Shown: positions 37,711 to 48,897 of the stretch, in pieces
How positions within the stretch are numbered: position 1 is the first letter of the stretch
Layout: the number at the start of each line of letters is the position of its first letter
NCBI GenBank assembly: GCA_904066235.2
Contig: CAJFCV020000005.1
Span: 6,691,501 to 6,755,500, forward strand
Direction: 5' to 3'
DNA: 64,000 bases
From: Bursaphelenchus xylophilus
Taxonomy: Eukaryota > Nematoda > Chromadorea > Rhabditida > Aphelenchoididae
Notes under the pieces: generated by a model
Told to the model about the DNA's origin: nothing
The model's input: only the letters and a program-made list of their open reading frames with translations
Databases searched by the model: none
Position numbers and translations under genes: made by a program

Positions 37711-38610
37711 CAAGGGATCGGCAAAACCGCGCATCCTGGTTTTTTCTTGAAACATGTACCATTTGAAAGAGCGTAAAAAACTGGTCTAGGATCACATTTT
37801 ATTAGCTGCTATTTTTGCTCTACGCCTTCGCTAGCGAGCATTATTTAGTTCTAGGCTTATCTCACCCTTTTTCCGAGGAAACAAATCCGAACGATTTCCA
37901 AAGCACAGCGCAGCAGTGCTTCGGTGGCCTAGTGGGGTAAGGCGCTGAACGAGGCGAACCTGCGAACCGGGTTCGAAACCTCTTTTGATTTTTTTTTTTT
38001 GATTTTCTTTATATTGCAAAGCAAATAAGGCCTGGAAATAGTGTTTGAGTGTCGTGTAGACATTTGTGGTATAATCGGAGTAGTTTTTTAAGAAAAAACG
38101 GAGATTTTTTAAATTCTTTCAAATTTGTAGTACTTGCCCTTGAAGTGGGTATCTTCTATGGCTGGAACTTTCAACGACTTTCAGATTTTTACGAATTAAG
38201 CCCAGTAACGGAAAGTACGTGAAAATTGAGTCTGAAAACGGTTTACATGTTTTCTACCCGCTATGTTGCATTGGGTTACACGACCTAAAAGATCGCGTGA
38301 TGACACATTGTGAACATGGACTTGGGTATCTCAAGGTCGGAAAAAAGTGTGTATTCTTTGGCATAGGGTGAAGCGTTGGACGTCATAGGTACGTATGGGA
38401 CATATGAAAAGTAAGTATTGAATCTTTTTAGCCGTTCAGAAGCAAAGAGTCGTGAAATCCAACCGGGATTTTTTAAAAAATGCTCGCTAGCTAGGGCGTA
38501 GAGCAAAAATAGCAGCTAATAAAAGGTGATCCTAGACTAGTTTTTTACGCTCTTTCAAATGGTATATGTTTCAAGAAAAAACCAGGATGCGCGCTTTTGC
38601 CGATCCCTTG
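37711..38610. mobile_element. Foldback/MITE element with 132-bp terminal inverted repeats
   Basis: The arms 37711-37842 and 38479-38610 are inverted copies of about 95% identity by eye. They begin CAAGGGATCGG and end in reverse as CCGATCCCTTG. The element is 900 bp and is flanked by TCA on both sides, an apparent 3-bp target duplication. There is no transposase frame inside. A tRNA-like Pol III unit lies just inside the left arm. Ends and duplication size match the element at 47930-48677. High arm identity suggests recent insertion or arm homogenisation. Confidence 0.75.
37918..38000 (+). ncRNA. tRNA-like Pol III unit (SINE-like, not a functional tRNA)
   Basis: An A box TGGCCTAGTGG (37925-37935) and a perfect B box GGTTCGAAACC (37970-37980) are spaced as in a tRNA. 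A D-stem-like GCCT/AGGC pairing is present. A long T run follows at 37988-38000, which would end Pol III transcription. The acceptor and T stems do not pair properly and no clear anticodon stem forms, so this is tRNA-derived rather than a working tRNA. Confidence 0.5.
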
Positions 38611-39514
38611 TCAAGGACAAAAAACAACTTTTAACTATAAATATTCCCGCCAGACAGAGCTGTAAAGACCTCTTCCCTTCGATAAAACATTATTTTACAA
38701 CCTTCCACTTACTCTGTATGGTGAAGGTAAAACCGGAGGGATGTCGTCTCCAGAGGTAGTTGAATAAAAGCTAGTATCCATCGTTTTATGGGATGGAGAA
38801 TGTATTATTTATCCAAACGTCCAAGAACCTCTTCGAAAATCTCCTGCAGGAAGAGTGGGGAAATTTTGAAATGGATCCGATTTGATAAAAAAAAAGATCC
38901 GACGGAAAGAGGATTTGGCCGCTTCTCTACCCAAAAATCGCGTTTTATAATAATCCCTTCGTGTTTTCGGCCTCAAAACTAACAAAAATCGATGGGGGCA
39001 TAAAAACGACGAGGGAATCTGATCGAAAATTTTGCCCTCTCGAAAAATATCTTATGTCTCCGCCGGCGAAAACGCATTTGTTTAGCTCGTTTTTCAGGGT
39101 AGACTTGACAAAACCCCTATCCGACTAGCCATAAGACTCTTATTTAGAGGTCAATGTACTCTCAATATACACTTTAGACATAAATCTATCCTCAAAAAGA
39201 CCTTTTCTTCTTGAACAGAAGCGGATTTGACATATTTCCCTTAAAAAATGTAATGCCGCTGCATAAAAAATTGGAAAATGAAGGCCATTAAAGTGGGATA
39301 TGTCTCCACAGGGCCCTTTCGTCCGAGAATAGGGCCAAATGCCTCTCAATCACATCAAAAACGTTACTTCCCAGGTCTTTAAAAGGTATTGAAATATTGC
39401 GCAACAACGCAAAAATATGACAAATGGAGACGAGAAAGTCGGATCTCAGAAAAGACTATTTGAATTCCACACGAAGAACGTCATCGTTCTTGAAAATCCT
39501 TAAAACAAACTTAC

Positions 39515-39604
39515 ATTTCGAGTAGATTGTGCTAAATCCTCGAGAATCCAACGATTCTGCTCCTCTGAATCGACAAATCTCCGTCGATTTAAGCGCCGTT
39601 CCAT
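39515..39604 (-). CDS. Possible alternative first coding exon of the WD40 gene
   Basis: Thirty codons from ATG 39604 to a GTAAGT donor read MERRLNRRRF then VDSEEQNRWILEDLAQ and end STRN in phase 0. A CCTTAG acceptor lies about 10 nt upstream of the ATG and could be a trans-splice site. There is no other downstream acceptor in phase before the WD40 exon at 33901. The basic start resembles the arginine-rich N-termini of this family. The join to the WD40 exon is inferred. Confidence 0.4.
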
Positions 39605-41358
39605 TTTTTCGAGCCTAAGGACCACTTTCGGCCATGTAAAACAAGGTCATTACTCTCTCAAAAAAGTCAGGATTCCATTAAAAATTGATTCGCAAAGGTC
39701 TCGGACGTATAAATTACAAAAGAACACAAAGGAAGGCCCGAGATTTGCACTGGAAAGTGGGTAAGAAACGGTTTCTTATTAAAAAATGTAAACAAACGCT
39801 TGCGGAACGTGAAAAATGACTCGGAAAGGTGAATTTCAAAGGTTTCAAAATTGCGTCCCGTTCTGTGATACCCTTTGTCTTAGACTTAGGTCCGGGTTCT
39901 ATTCAAATTAGACCAAAAACAGCCAGAAAAAAAGGAAAAAAGTCATAGAAGTAGTTGCGTAAAATGACAGGGGTCATTTATGGGGGATGAAGATCACAAA
40001 AGATCCCCTTCTATTCTCAAAACAACAAATCTGGAGTAATCTCTTCGAAAGTCATTCGCTCCGAAAAAGAAATTTGAATGTCCGGCTCGTGCTTAGAGCC
40101 AGATGCCCTCAGGGCAACTCGAATTAAATGTTACTTGTCATATCTGGGAAAAGTGGGCATTTAAATAAAAAATAGACAGTACTACTTCTGGAGAAGAGGA
40201 TTAAATCACGGGAGAGTTACTTCGATCGATTCTTTTGTACTCTTTTACAAAAAAACTTTTTAAACGACAACAAATTCCACAAAAGAAAGGCGAAACAAGA
40301 TGATTTTGGATTTCATGTCATCTCAACAATAGTCTAATCTCATGGTTCAATGTAATCTACACCCTGACATTAAACGTCACCCCGACAGAGAAAAAATAAA
40401 GCAGCTGCACTCTGAGCTATCACATTGCACAAAGCATTACCGGCTATTCCGATAAACTCCAAACCCGATTTAATTCAGATCCGGAGCAGAATCCAATTAA
40501 TTCTCGCCTCGATACCAAAACTTATCGCCCATCAAGATCAAAGTCAAGGTAATGGAACCGAAGCTTCGCGCGTTCGATGATTAATTTGCATGAGACCGTG
40601 ACTAATCGCACAGAAACCGATTAATTTAATAAAAACAACTTTGGCAGGATCGATTATGAGGACTGGGGGAGATCGGGCATATGCTACATTATCCATCATA
40701 GTAAAATACGACCTATTTTGAATAATTGAGACATAAAAGTAAGCCATTATGCCAATTAAGCTCTCACGGCCACAAGACCTCACGTAACCTTTGACCCTCC
40801 AATTCCATTACCTCGGCCCTTTTCCGGACAAATAAACAGTTTGTTCCTCCTTTCCCTCGAAGTCTACTCGATAAATCAATCCCCCACTGAACCGCCGTTC
40901 ACGGATCAGTTATATAAAAAGGTCAAGGAAGCCGGAGGGGATTGGGCATTTTAATGATCAATATGGGATCTGGGGAAGCAAGAGCAGATGGACAGTTATA
41001 AAAGGTAATTTTCCAGGGATTTGTGCTTTTTATGCTGCCGAAACGGTGTTTATTACTCGGGCTATAAAGCGGAGGGTAATTGACAGTTCGGATGAGGCAT
41101 GCCAGCGACAAATTTATGGGGGATTAGAAAAATCCAGGGGAAACAGTCAAAACAAAGTCTACGACAACAGAAAAAATACAAAAATCAAACCAACTCTAAT
41201 AAACCTTGAGTTCAACTAGTAGAACATAATTAACTTTCTATTTACATTAACTAAATTAACATCTCCTGATTGAAACTTAATGTGTTCCCAAAGAAAAGCA
41301 AACTCCATTTAGTCACCGTGAAAGGAATAACAAGGTTCTCGAGGAAAATGGAACTCAC

Positions 41359-41823
41359 TCGAATAGGGAGGGATCTCTTGCGGCCCAATTGAGTCATCCG
41401 GCGAGGTCCAGACGTTCGTTGCGGCAATTTTTTTGGCTCCATTCTCGGAGATGGCTTCGATTTTTTCTCAACTTTTTCCACCGTGGTTGGAGATAATCTA
41501 TCAGGCCTTCTGATGATCTGCATGGACTCTTTTGGTGTGGATGTAGAGCTCTTGACGCTATCGTACTTCTTGTATTTATCGTAGAGGTTTATAAAACTGG
41601 TCTTATTTTTGATCAAATCCCCGCTTTTTTTGTTGTCAATCTTCCGGAGAACCACTCCTTTATCAGTCGAACACCTTCTCTTCAATGTGAACGCTCCTCT
41701 CTCTATCAATCCCATCTTATTCTCTGCTTCTTCATTATTATGTACATCATTCCCTCCAAAACTTCGAATACTCGACACTTTGCTTGGCCAGATCAACCCT
41801 TTTCGAGAACTCAGAGAAACCAT
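41359..41823 (-). CDS. Possible alternative first coding exon, basic and serine-rich
   Basis: One open exon of 155 codons runs from ATG 41823 to a GTGAGT donor after ...RSLPIR, phase 0. The composition is rich in K, R, S and P (PKESMQIIRRPDRLSP, KLPQRTSGPRRMTQLGRKR), like a disordered microtubule- or kinase-binding tail. It could splice in frame to the WD40 exon at 33901. No AG acceptor is close before the ATG, which fits a first exon with its own promoter. Confidence 0.45.
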
Positions 41824-42168
41824 ATCGAATAGAAATCAGAGAAGGAATGAGAAACAGATTCGGAAAGAAGATTTAGGAATATTAGTGATCAAGAAGTTCC
41901 GAATAAGCGATGCAAATGCGTTTGCGGCGAGGGGGATAGTCCGAATTCCCGTAATTTGGGTCATAAAAGACGGAAAACGGATATTAAAGCCTGTTTTGTA
42001 AACAAAATTGAAACATCTGACGGGGTTATGAAACTCATAAAATTGATTTTACGTGACCAACCACAAAACCACAGTACATACTCTCGGCTTGCTACCAAGG
42101 AGAAGACAGAAAAGCAATATTCATTCAAGGAAAGTGGTTCATCCCCAATTACATCAAAATGAACGTAC

Positions 42169-42381
42169 CGTAGTCTGAATGTCCACTTTACTCCGTCCAC
42201 CCTTCAAACTAGTCAAGGATTGTGCTGGTCTGATACTCGGTCTGGGCGATGGGCCCAAACTGGGTCTTGTTGTTGTACTCAAATTGGCCGTTGATCCTGT
42301 CCGGAATCTTCGACTCAACGTCTGTCGAGTTTGAGGGACTGTGGCCGGCAAATTCGTCGAGTTCACTCGACCTTTCTTCAT
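42169..42381 (-). CDS. Possible most-upstream first coding exon of the WD40 locus
   Basis: Seventy-one codons begin at ATG 42381, just after an ATTTTAG acceptor (8 nt upstream, fitting trans-splicing), and end at a GTACGT donor in phase 0. The sequence is basic and low complexity (TRQTLSRRFRTGSTANLS, GPSPRPSIRPAQSLTS). No acceptor in a fitting phase was found before the 41823 exon, so it probably bypasses that exon and joins the WD40 body, or belongs to an unmodelled gene. Confidence 0.4.
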
Positions 42382-45300
42382 CTCGGTGCCTAAAATTAGT
42401 TAAAGTTTAGTAAAAGACAAAAAAAAGAGCCAAAATAAACGTAAAGCACCCAAATAACGTCTTGAAACAATTTATAAGTCGAAACTAACAACTCAAAACA
42501 CCTCAGCATCAAACAAATTGATAAGAAGATCAAGACAAAAATGCAAGGATTCTACCGAGAAAAAATCTAGAAAATTCGTCGCGATAACCGATTTTTTGGA
42601 CATTTTTTCTGTCATCCAAACGGATTTTTTCAAGAAGATGGCTGTTTGACCACTTTGGTTAGTCCTTTTCCTTGGTGTAAAAGACGATTTTTGGCTCGCT
42701 GCGTCAGACTAGGACATTAGAAAAAATTTTTTAAGTTTCTTGGCTTGAAATGTTGGCATAGGTCATCAAACCACGTTCCCAAAATTTTATTTGCCAAGTT
42801 ATGCCCGGAAGGTGAAAATTTGCATACGAAAGTCACAACTAGGTTGACCAGTCAATTAGCTGGCTGAAACTAATCGTTTCACGGTTTGGATAATGTTGAA
42901 CATTAAGTTTTCTGGTTTATTTACTCCGAAAGTGGCGAGTTTTAATCCGATGAAATTGAAATTTCTGCAAAAAGGTCCATAAAAAGATGAATTTGAAATT
43001 AAGTCAAAGAACACGACATGTCATGTCATCTGAACATGAATTCTCAATGAGAAGATGCCTTATTGACGCTGAAAGGCACTAATGCCCCAGACAATGGCCA
43101 ACTTGAGCGGCCAAATAAGTCAAAAAAGGGGTTTGTGGACCATGCCCAAAAAAGGACATCTCCAAGAAATTGAAAGAAGCCGGAAAAAACCCCGCGAGGC
43201 ATCAGGCGTTTGGGGAATCCGATGCTGTGTTCGAAGCTGCGCGGCCGGAATAATTGCTGGGAAAACAATACGAAAATCCGGAAATGGGATCGGCCATGTT
43301 CGGAAATGGACCGAGGGCTCATATGTTGTTAATTTACTTGTTTAAACGGAGGATTGGGGCCAGAATTTGGGTAAACTAAAGTAGTTCTAGAAACCGGGAT
43401 TGGGTGGAATCCTGCAGCAATTTCGGTTAGAAAACGTTTAATTGCGATGGTTTAAATCATGCCGAGATCCGAAGCGTGGGATCCAAAAGATCCGCGAAAG
43501 ATGCGAAACGGATTATAAATTTGCATAAAGACCTTATTTTACTTGGAAGGATTAAAGCCTAGAAGAACTGTTAAATCATGCCGTAATTTTATAGAGCCCT
43601 GTATATTGCGTCAAAACCACATTCAAAACCTTAATTGCCGGCTGAGGAATGTCCGCAAACATAAAACGCGGAATTATTTCGCGCGCGAGAAACATTACGA
43701 CAAAAGTCGTGGTATTTAAAGTCGAAATGACTAAATTAAATCAGTTGAGCGAGCAATTGGGAGTAGTGAAAAGGAGAGGATTCTGGATGCTGAAGTTGTT
43801 TGGATTCAGAAAAATGGGGAAATTAAGACGAGATTCTTTGGGAATTAGGTCTGGCTGAATGTGTAAACAAAGTAAAAGACTTACTTTTTACAGTATGAGG
43901 GGTTGTTCAAAAAAACCCTCTGGTTATAAAAGTCGAGGGACGTACAAATCTCTGCGCTCACGTCTATACCAAATGCCTGCTTTTTTCCAGGGTTAAAGGG
44001 ACTAAATTCGGTAGCACAAAATTTCACTCAAAAAACGCCAAGTCCATTCCAAACCCTGCGGGTATTTTGGATGTACATAAACGCAAAGGTTTATAAGTAT
44101 CTCGACTTGGATATCGGATAAGTAAGATATTATGGTCTATTCGTGGCTAAGTTTTGACATGGATCGAGTTGAAAAATATTACAAACTTTTTCTTCTTTGT
44201 CCCTAAAGTTCTTCTTCACGTTGGACCCCAATTAATCACAATAAGTCTTTCGGGGAAACGTGCAAAATTCCCCCAAGGAGTGGCAAAAGTTGGCGTGAAC
44301 ATTAAGACAATCAGAACTGTTTAGAACTAGCCCTGGACTATTGAATTTGTACTGGGACACTTTGGAATCTCATAGTTTTGCATACGAACCACGCAGAAAG
44401 CAATAAGAGTATTCAAATGCCGACGCATTTTGGCAAGTAGAATCGGCCAGATGGTCATCAATAAATTGTGGCCATAAATTCATGTCTCCGACTGTTTATG
44501 GCAGGTAAAGGGCTTTATTTTTATTTGAACCCACACCAATTCCACTACTCATAAAAAGGCCTCGAATCGAACGGGAAACTTGGTAGAAACATTTGCTTTT
44601 TATCTTTTGGGACAGGAAATTGCGAACGGACTTCTTCACTTCGAACTCTCCTTGGCCAAGCAGCTTTATTCAATTTCTCGTTATTACTCTTTGACCCGAG
44701 AGGTTTCGAACCGACATTTGAATGAGGGACCCGTTCGTGTTTGCTCAGAATGTAACAATAATAAATTTCTTCTTCAAAGGTACTAGTCGGCCGCGGCGCA
44801 AGAAAAGTCGCACGGTACGACTTTTTCGTACCGTGTGGGTATTACGGTTGCACTGTACGAGAAGTAGGCGCAAAAGAAGAATCGCTGATCGTCCGAAAAA
44901 AACCACACTTGCACCGTACATCCCCATTCCAAAGGAACGGCGGCAGCGAAGAGTTAGTATTTGCACCGACTGTTAAGTACTAATTAAGGTAAGAGATAGG
45001 AGAAAAAGTCAGGATCTAAATGCGCGTTATTTGATATTCCAAAACGGTCTTTGGCCACCGACCGGAAAGCGAGAGTGATGTCGTTTACGAGCCGGAAAAG
45101 TGATGAATGAATGATGAGCGGGACGGGAAATAAATAGATCAGAACTGAATAGGTATTCAAATCAACTTAACGAGTGTGGTCTGGCCTCTTCATAACATGT
45201 CCACTGTTTGGAGCAAAGTTTCTTATACGTGAAAGAGGACAGTGTAACCGTTATATATAACCGTTCTCAAGAATCATAATATCCAGTTGTTCCCGATTTC

Positions 45301-46021
45301 CCCTTTTTCTCAAATACCGAGAGCGAATGCTCTCATTCTCTCGTATAAGGCCAAATGATTGTGTGGCCATAAAATGAAACCATGAGAAATATTTCTTTAA
45401 AAAAACAATGACTAAAATCGTTTCGGAACACGAGATGGAGATTCAGCTGACGGCGAATTAGATGCTTGAAAGGAGTGATTAGTTTGAGAAAACTTAATTG
45501 TTAAAGTTAATGGAAAGTCCGGTGGAATCTGTCCGCCTTGATGAGCAGGTCGCTGACTCCGAGCAGAAGTCGTAATTTGCAATTAGGATTAATTACGGGA
45601 TCTCTACAGTCGCCGTAGAGTGTCGGGGTTGATGTGGTCATGGACAAAAACGGGTTACTGTTTTTGGGGAGCGTTTTAGTCATTGTCAACGATCAGTGAT
45701 CAAAAAAAATTATTTTTTGATGCTTGCTTTCAAAAACATGCTGCTGAGTCACGATGTCATTTATTGAACTATACACTTGAAATGACATAAGCGTCGACAT
45801 GTTAACGTTTCCTCGAGCTGAGATCTAGGTTTAAAAAATTTTACTTCTGTCTAAATATTATCGTAAATTTTTATGTCAATGATTGTCTGCTTTGAATACT
45901 CTGTGTAAAAAGAGGTAAAAGTGGACATGTCAACGCTATCCACAACAAAAATTATTACAAAGATGATAAGTAGTTACATAGTACCGGTTAAGTTGAAATG
46001 TGTCCATCCTAAGTAGTTTTG
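42382..46021. other. Intergenic stretch
   Basis: No supported gene. The only structure that I can point to is the perfect hairpin at 44811-44835. Short frames at 43044-43345 (both strands) and 44722-44976 have no domain and no splice support. Confidence 0.4.
44811..44835. repeat. Perfect 10-bp stem hairpin
   Basis: CACGGTACGA, then a 5-nt CTTTT spacer, then TCGTACCGTG. Related pieces (GCACTGTACGA, GCACCGTACA) recur within the next ~90 bp. Function is unknown. Confidence 0.5.
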
Positions 46022-46300
46022 TTAGAATTCGGACCCTCCACTGAACATGTATAGTGTCTCTGTCCTTTGTACACATTCACAGACCGAGTTACAATGGCCT
46101 CCATGTAATCGACAGCCAGAATCATGGCAAGTATTTCCCATGGATACGCACTGACTGTAGACTAGCGTTGACAGTGCCAGGAGAATTACGATTAGGTACT
46201 GAAACGAAATATATTTAACAGTCAGCATGAAATCAAAGGGAATATGGAGTATCAAAAAATTAGTTTTGAAAATTCTTACCAGCACTGTTTTTGGCATCAT
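46022..46300 (-). CDS. Small secreted six-cysteine peptide
   Basis: Two exons on the minus strand, 46300-46280 and 46198-46022, in phase 0, give 65 aa. Residues 1-~23 form a signal peptide (MMPKTVLYLIVILLALST, then LVYSQ). The mature part carries six cysteines in the pattern C-x6-C-x4-C-x6-C-x3-C-x-C, followed by a ~16-residue tail. This disulfide-rich layout, ending in C-x-C, recalls defensin-like and knottin-like secreted peptides of invertebrates. It could be antimicrobial, signalling or venom-like, and the sequence alone does not decide. The first exon encodes only seven residues. The start could be either of two adjacent ATGs. No family is assigned. Confidence 0.65.
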   Translation of the reverse strand: MMPKTVLVRIFKTNFLILHIPFDFMLTVKYISFQYLIVILLALSTLVYSQCVSMGNTCHDSGCRLHGGHCNSVCECVQRTETLYMFSGGSEF

Positions 46301-47929
46301 TCCGTGACGTAATCAAGATATGGCTCTTTAAGCCAAAACTTCCTTCTATCGCTTTTTCTAGCAGGCCTCGCGTGAATATATATATTCTAGAATAATCATT
46401 TGATGTAATATAAACGCTTGCCAAATTTAATCATAAAGAACGATCTCGATATTAAGTGGGAAGTATACGAAGTATACAAAGTATTCTCGAATGAGCTTGT
46501 TTTTTCTGCCGAAAAGATACTTTTGAACTTTAAATTGGACGGGTTGTTGTAACATTGATATAAACGGAAGGTGGCGGAATTGTGAAAGAGCTTTGAAAAA
46601 AGTCATATTCGATAAGAGATCGAAGTATTAATTTATAAAATTGGACAAAAACCCTTTTCTTTGTAACAATTCCAAGACCAAAAAATTGGATTTTAAACAA
46701 TCCTGAGTAGAACTCCGGAACTTTTTCCCCACCCTCGATCTCATGAGCGTCCGCTCAAACGGTGACCCGCCTCCCTAAAGAAACATGGCGTTCCGCGGGC
46801 ATCCGCCTTGCCCATCAAACCTCACGCGACAGTTGGGGCTGCTTACGTCAGAAACGTGTCCAAACCTCTGAGCCGCTTATCCCCCAGGTCTCGATGGGTA
46901 AAACAAACACAAAAAGAACAAAAACACCGCCAGACTTATGAATTCCGGTAGAAATTGGGGACATGAAAGTCGGAATGTACCTTGGTTTTTTGGTTTAGAA
47001 ATTTTAAATGATGAGAATCGATCTAGAAGGAAGTCATGAGAGTAAAAGTAAAGAAAATGGTCAAGGTTCGGGTTAGGCATGGTGGCAAGTCTTCAATATA
47101 AAGCATAAATATCTAGAAGTTTCTTAAACAACAACAAAGCCAACTTTAAGAAGTGACTTCCCTGTGACAAAGTACATCAAAAACACTCTTGTCCTAAACA
47201 AGCTTATCAAACAACGTCAAATCGCATTTTGTCAAAGGAAAACACGGTTCATCAAACCGATTATCAAAGACCAAACATTTCTTCGTTTCGTAAGAGTTTT
47301 TTACCATTTATGTCGTTCAACATAAAATTTTGGCGCTTATTTTGGTAATTATATGAATAACACTGCAACGAGAAACAGTTGATTCAGCTACGGGCGATTT
47401 ATAAATGCTCCTAATGGGATAACTCATAGGCATTCCCGCAAAAATTGGTCTATGTTAAGATTGAATTGACTCGAATTTTTCCGTTGAAGTTGATGTCCGA
47501 TCAAGAGTGACTTAGAATACAACTTTTAAAAGTTTTTTGTTTACAAAAAAGTGGCAGAATGAAGATCAAGGACAAGAGTAATGTGGAGAATATATTCTTA
47601 TATAAAATTTGGAAATCGGAGAACGGAAAAGCAAGTACGTGATAAGAGAGTGGCTTTCAAGGTGGTTCTTTTTCTTTTCCTCCTCAGACGCCAACTGACA
47701 ATTCCAAGTGTGATGAAATTGTTTACGGATAAGTAGTTTCGGGAATAAAAGATCATGTCTAACGGTCATAAATGCTCTTTCTGAAAGACACAGGAGGAAG
47801 TCAAGAGTGATCTGATTTTGTTTTTTCATAAGACTTGTCTGATATTTTGAAAGATGAGAAAATTTTATTCACTTCGTTTTTAATATTGTTCTCCGTCATC
47901 GGTACTTTCTGAATGCTCAAGGCTTCTAA
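46301..47929. other. Intergenic stretch
   Basis: AT-rich with short unsupported frames on the minus strand (47080-46877, 47829-47566). No domain, RNA gene or repeat is recognised. Confidence 0.35.
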
Positions 47930-48125
47930 CAAGGGAAGTCACTTAAATCACGGATCGATTTTGTAAAACGACTGTTACAGCGATGGGGAGGGTAGGAAGT
48001 AGATATTAAATCTGAAAACCGCTACCTCCACCGGCCTCTGGGAGCCGAGATAATTGACCATAAAGTTTGCCCAAATTCCTCCGATCATTTCTTCCTTCCG
48101 AAAGAAGAAAATCCAGCGAACCGAA

Positions 48126-48181
48126 TAGTCCGGTGGTCTGGAAGCGCGCTTCCGGGCCTTCACCTTTTCAGGTTCGGATCC
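48126..48181 (+). ncRNA. tRNA-like Pol III promoter, left arm
   Basis: An A-box-like TAGTCCGGTGG (48126-48136) and a B box GGTTCGGATCC (48171-48181) flank a perfect 14-bp palindrome GGAAGCGCGCTTCC (48140-48153). The B box has one change from the copy in the other arm. The stems needed for a cloverleaf do not form, so it is SINE-like. Confidence 0.45.
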
Positions 48182-48420
48182 GCGCGGGTCTCGAACTTGC
48201 GAAAAATTTATGTTGCTGTGATCCAGAAAATTTACTAGCAATTTATTTTTAGATTTTTTGCCTATTTTACGGTAAATTTTCAACCTTGCAAATTCAAATC
48301 GTTTGGAACTTTCAAATTATTACTCTAAAAATTGTAAAATATGCAAAAAATCAAAAATTTTATCTTACCGGTAAATTTACTGTATTACAGTAAAAGTCTA
48401 ATAAATTATTTGACCCATGC

Positions 48421-48476
48421 GGATTCGAACCTGAAAAGGTCAAGGCCCGGAAGCGCGCTTCCAGACCACCGGACCA
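48421..48476 (-). ncRNA. tRNA-like Pol III promoter, right arm
   Basis: Read on the minus strand: A box TGGTCCGGTGG (48476-48466), the same 14-bp palindrome, and a consensus B box GGTTCGAATCC (48431-48421). It is the inverted partner of the unit at 48126-48181. Transcription would run toward the spacer, convergent with the other arm. Confidence 0.5.
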
Positions 48477-48897
48477 TTCGGTTCTCTTCCCTCATCCTTT
48501 CGAAAAGAAGAGCTTTTCGGAGCAACCTTTTTTGGGCAAATTTTTTTGGTCGATTATCTCGGCTCCCAGAGGCCGGTGGAGGTAGCGGTTTTCAGATTTG
48601 ATATCTCCGTCCTACCTTCCCCATCGCTGTAACAGTCGTTTTTAAAAATCGATCCGTGACTTAAGTGACTTCCCTTGTAAGCCGTTGATGGCATATATAC
48701 CTGCATTTTTCGTGCCGATTTTGAATGTGCCTTTGAAGTCATTCTTTGCTGATGCAAAAGGTGTAGCTGCTTTGACTCCTTGCCGTCAAAATCCGAGTAA
48801 TCAGCGAAAAAACCGGACCTTTCCTAAAACGCAATTAATCCCTCTATTCACTGAAATTAGCTGAAATAGCTGTGGGAATAGCGCTTCCATCATTTGT

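Larger units (their letters stand above)
34118..39514 (-). other. Long 5' intron region of the WD40 locus
   Basis: If the upstream first exons belong to the WD40 gene, this is intronic. It holds the foldback element at 37711-38610 and otherwise only short frames with no domain. There is a GA-rich run near 35660 and no supported gene on the plus strand. Confidence 0.35.
47930..48677. mobile_element. Foldback element with ~260-bp inverted arms and Pol III boxes
   Basis: The left arm 47930-48190 and right arm 48412-48677 are inverted copies at roughly 80-85% identity by eye, separated by a 221-bp AT-rich spacer. The ends are CAAGGGAAGTCACTT and its inverse AAGTGACTTCCCTTG. TAA flanks both ends, an apparent 3-bp target duplication. 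Each arm carries a tRNA-like A box/B box pair at its inner end. There is no transposase. CAAGGG ends and 3-bp duplications match the 37.7-kb element. Confidence 0.75.

Noticed and set aside
37918..37990. A functional tRNA gene.
   Set aside because: The A and B boxes are good, but the acceptor, T and anticodon stems do not pair, and the unit lies inside a transposon-like foldback.
44722..44976. An arginine-rich 84-codon gene.
   Set aside because: Composition is driven by the hairpin repeats around 44811. No homology or splice signals.
48121..48481. Two functional tRNA genes in inverse orientation.
   Set aside because: B boxes are near consensus, but no cloverleaf forms and both are embedded in inverted element arms.
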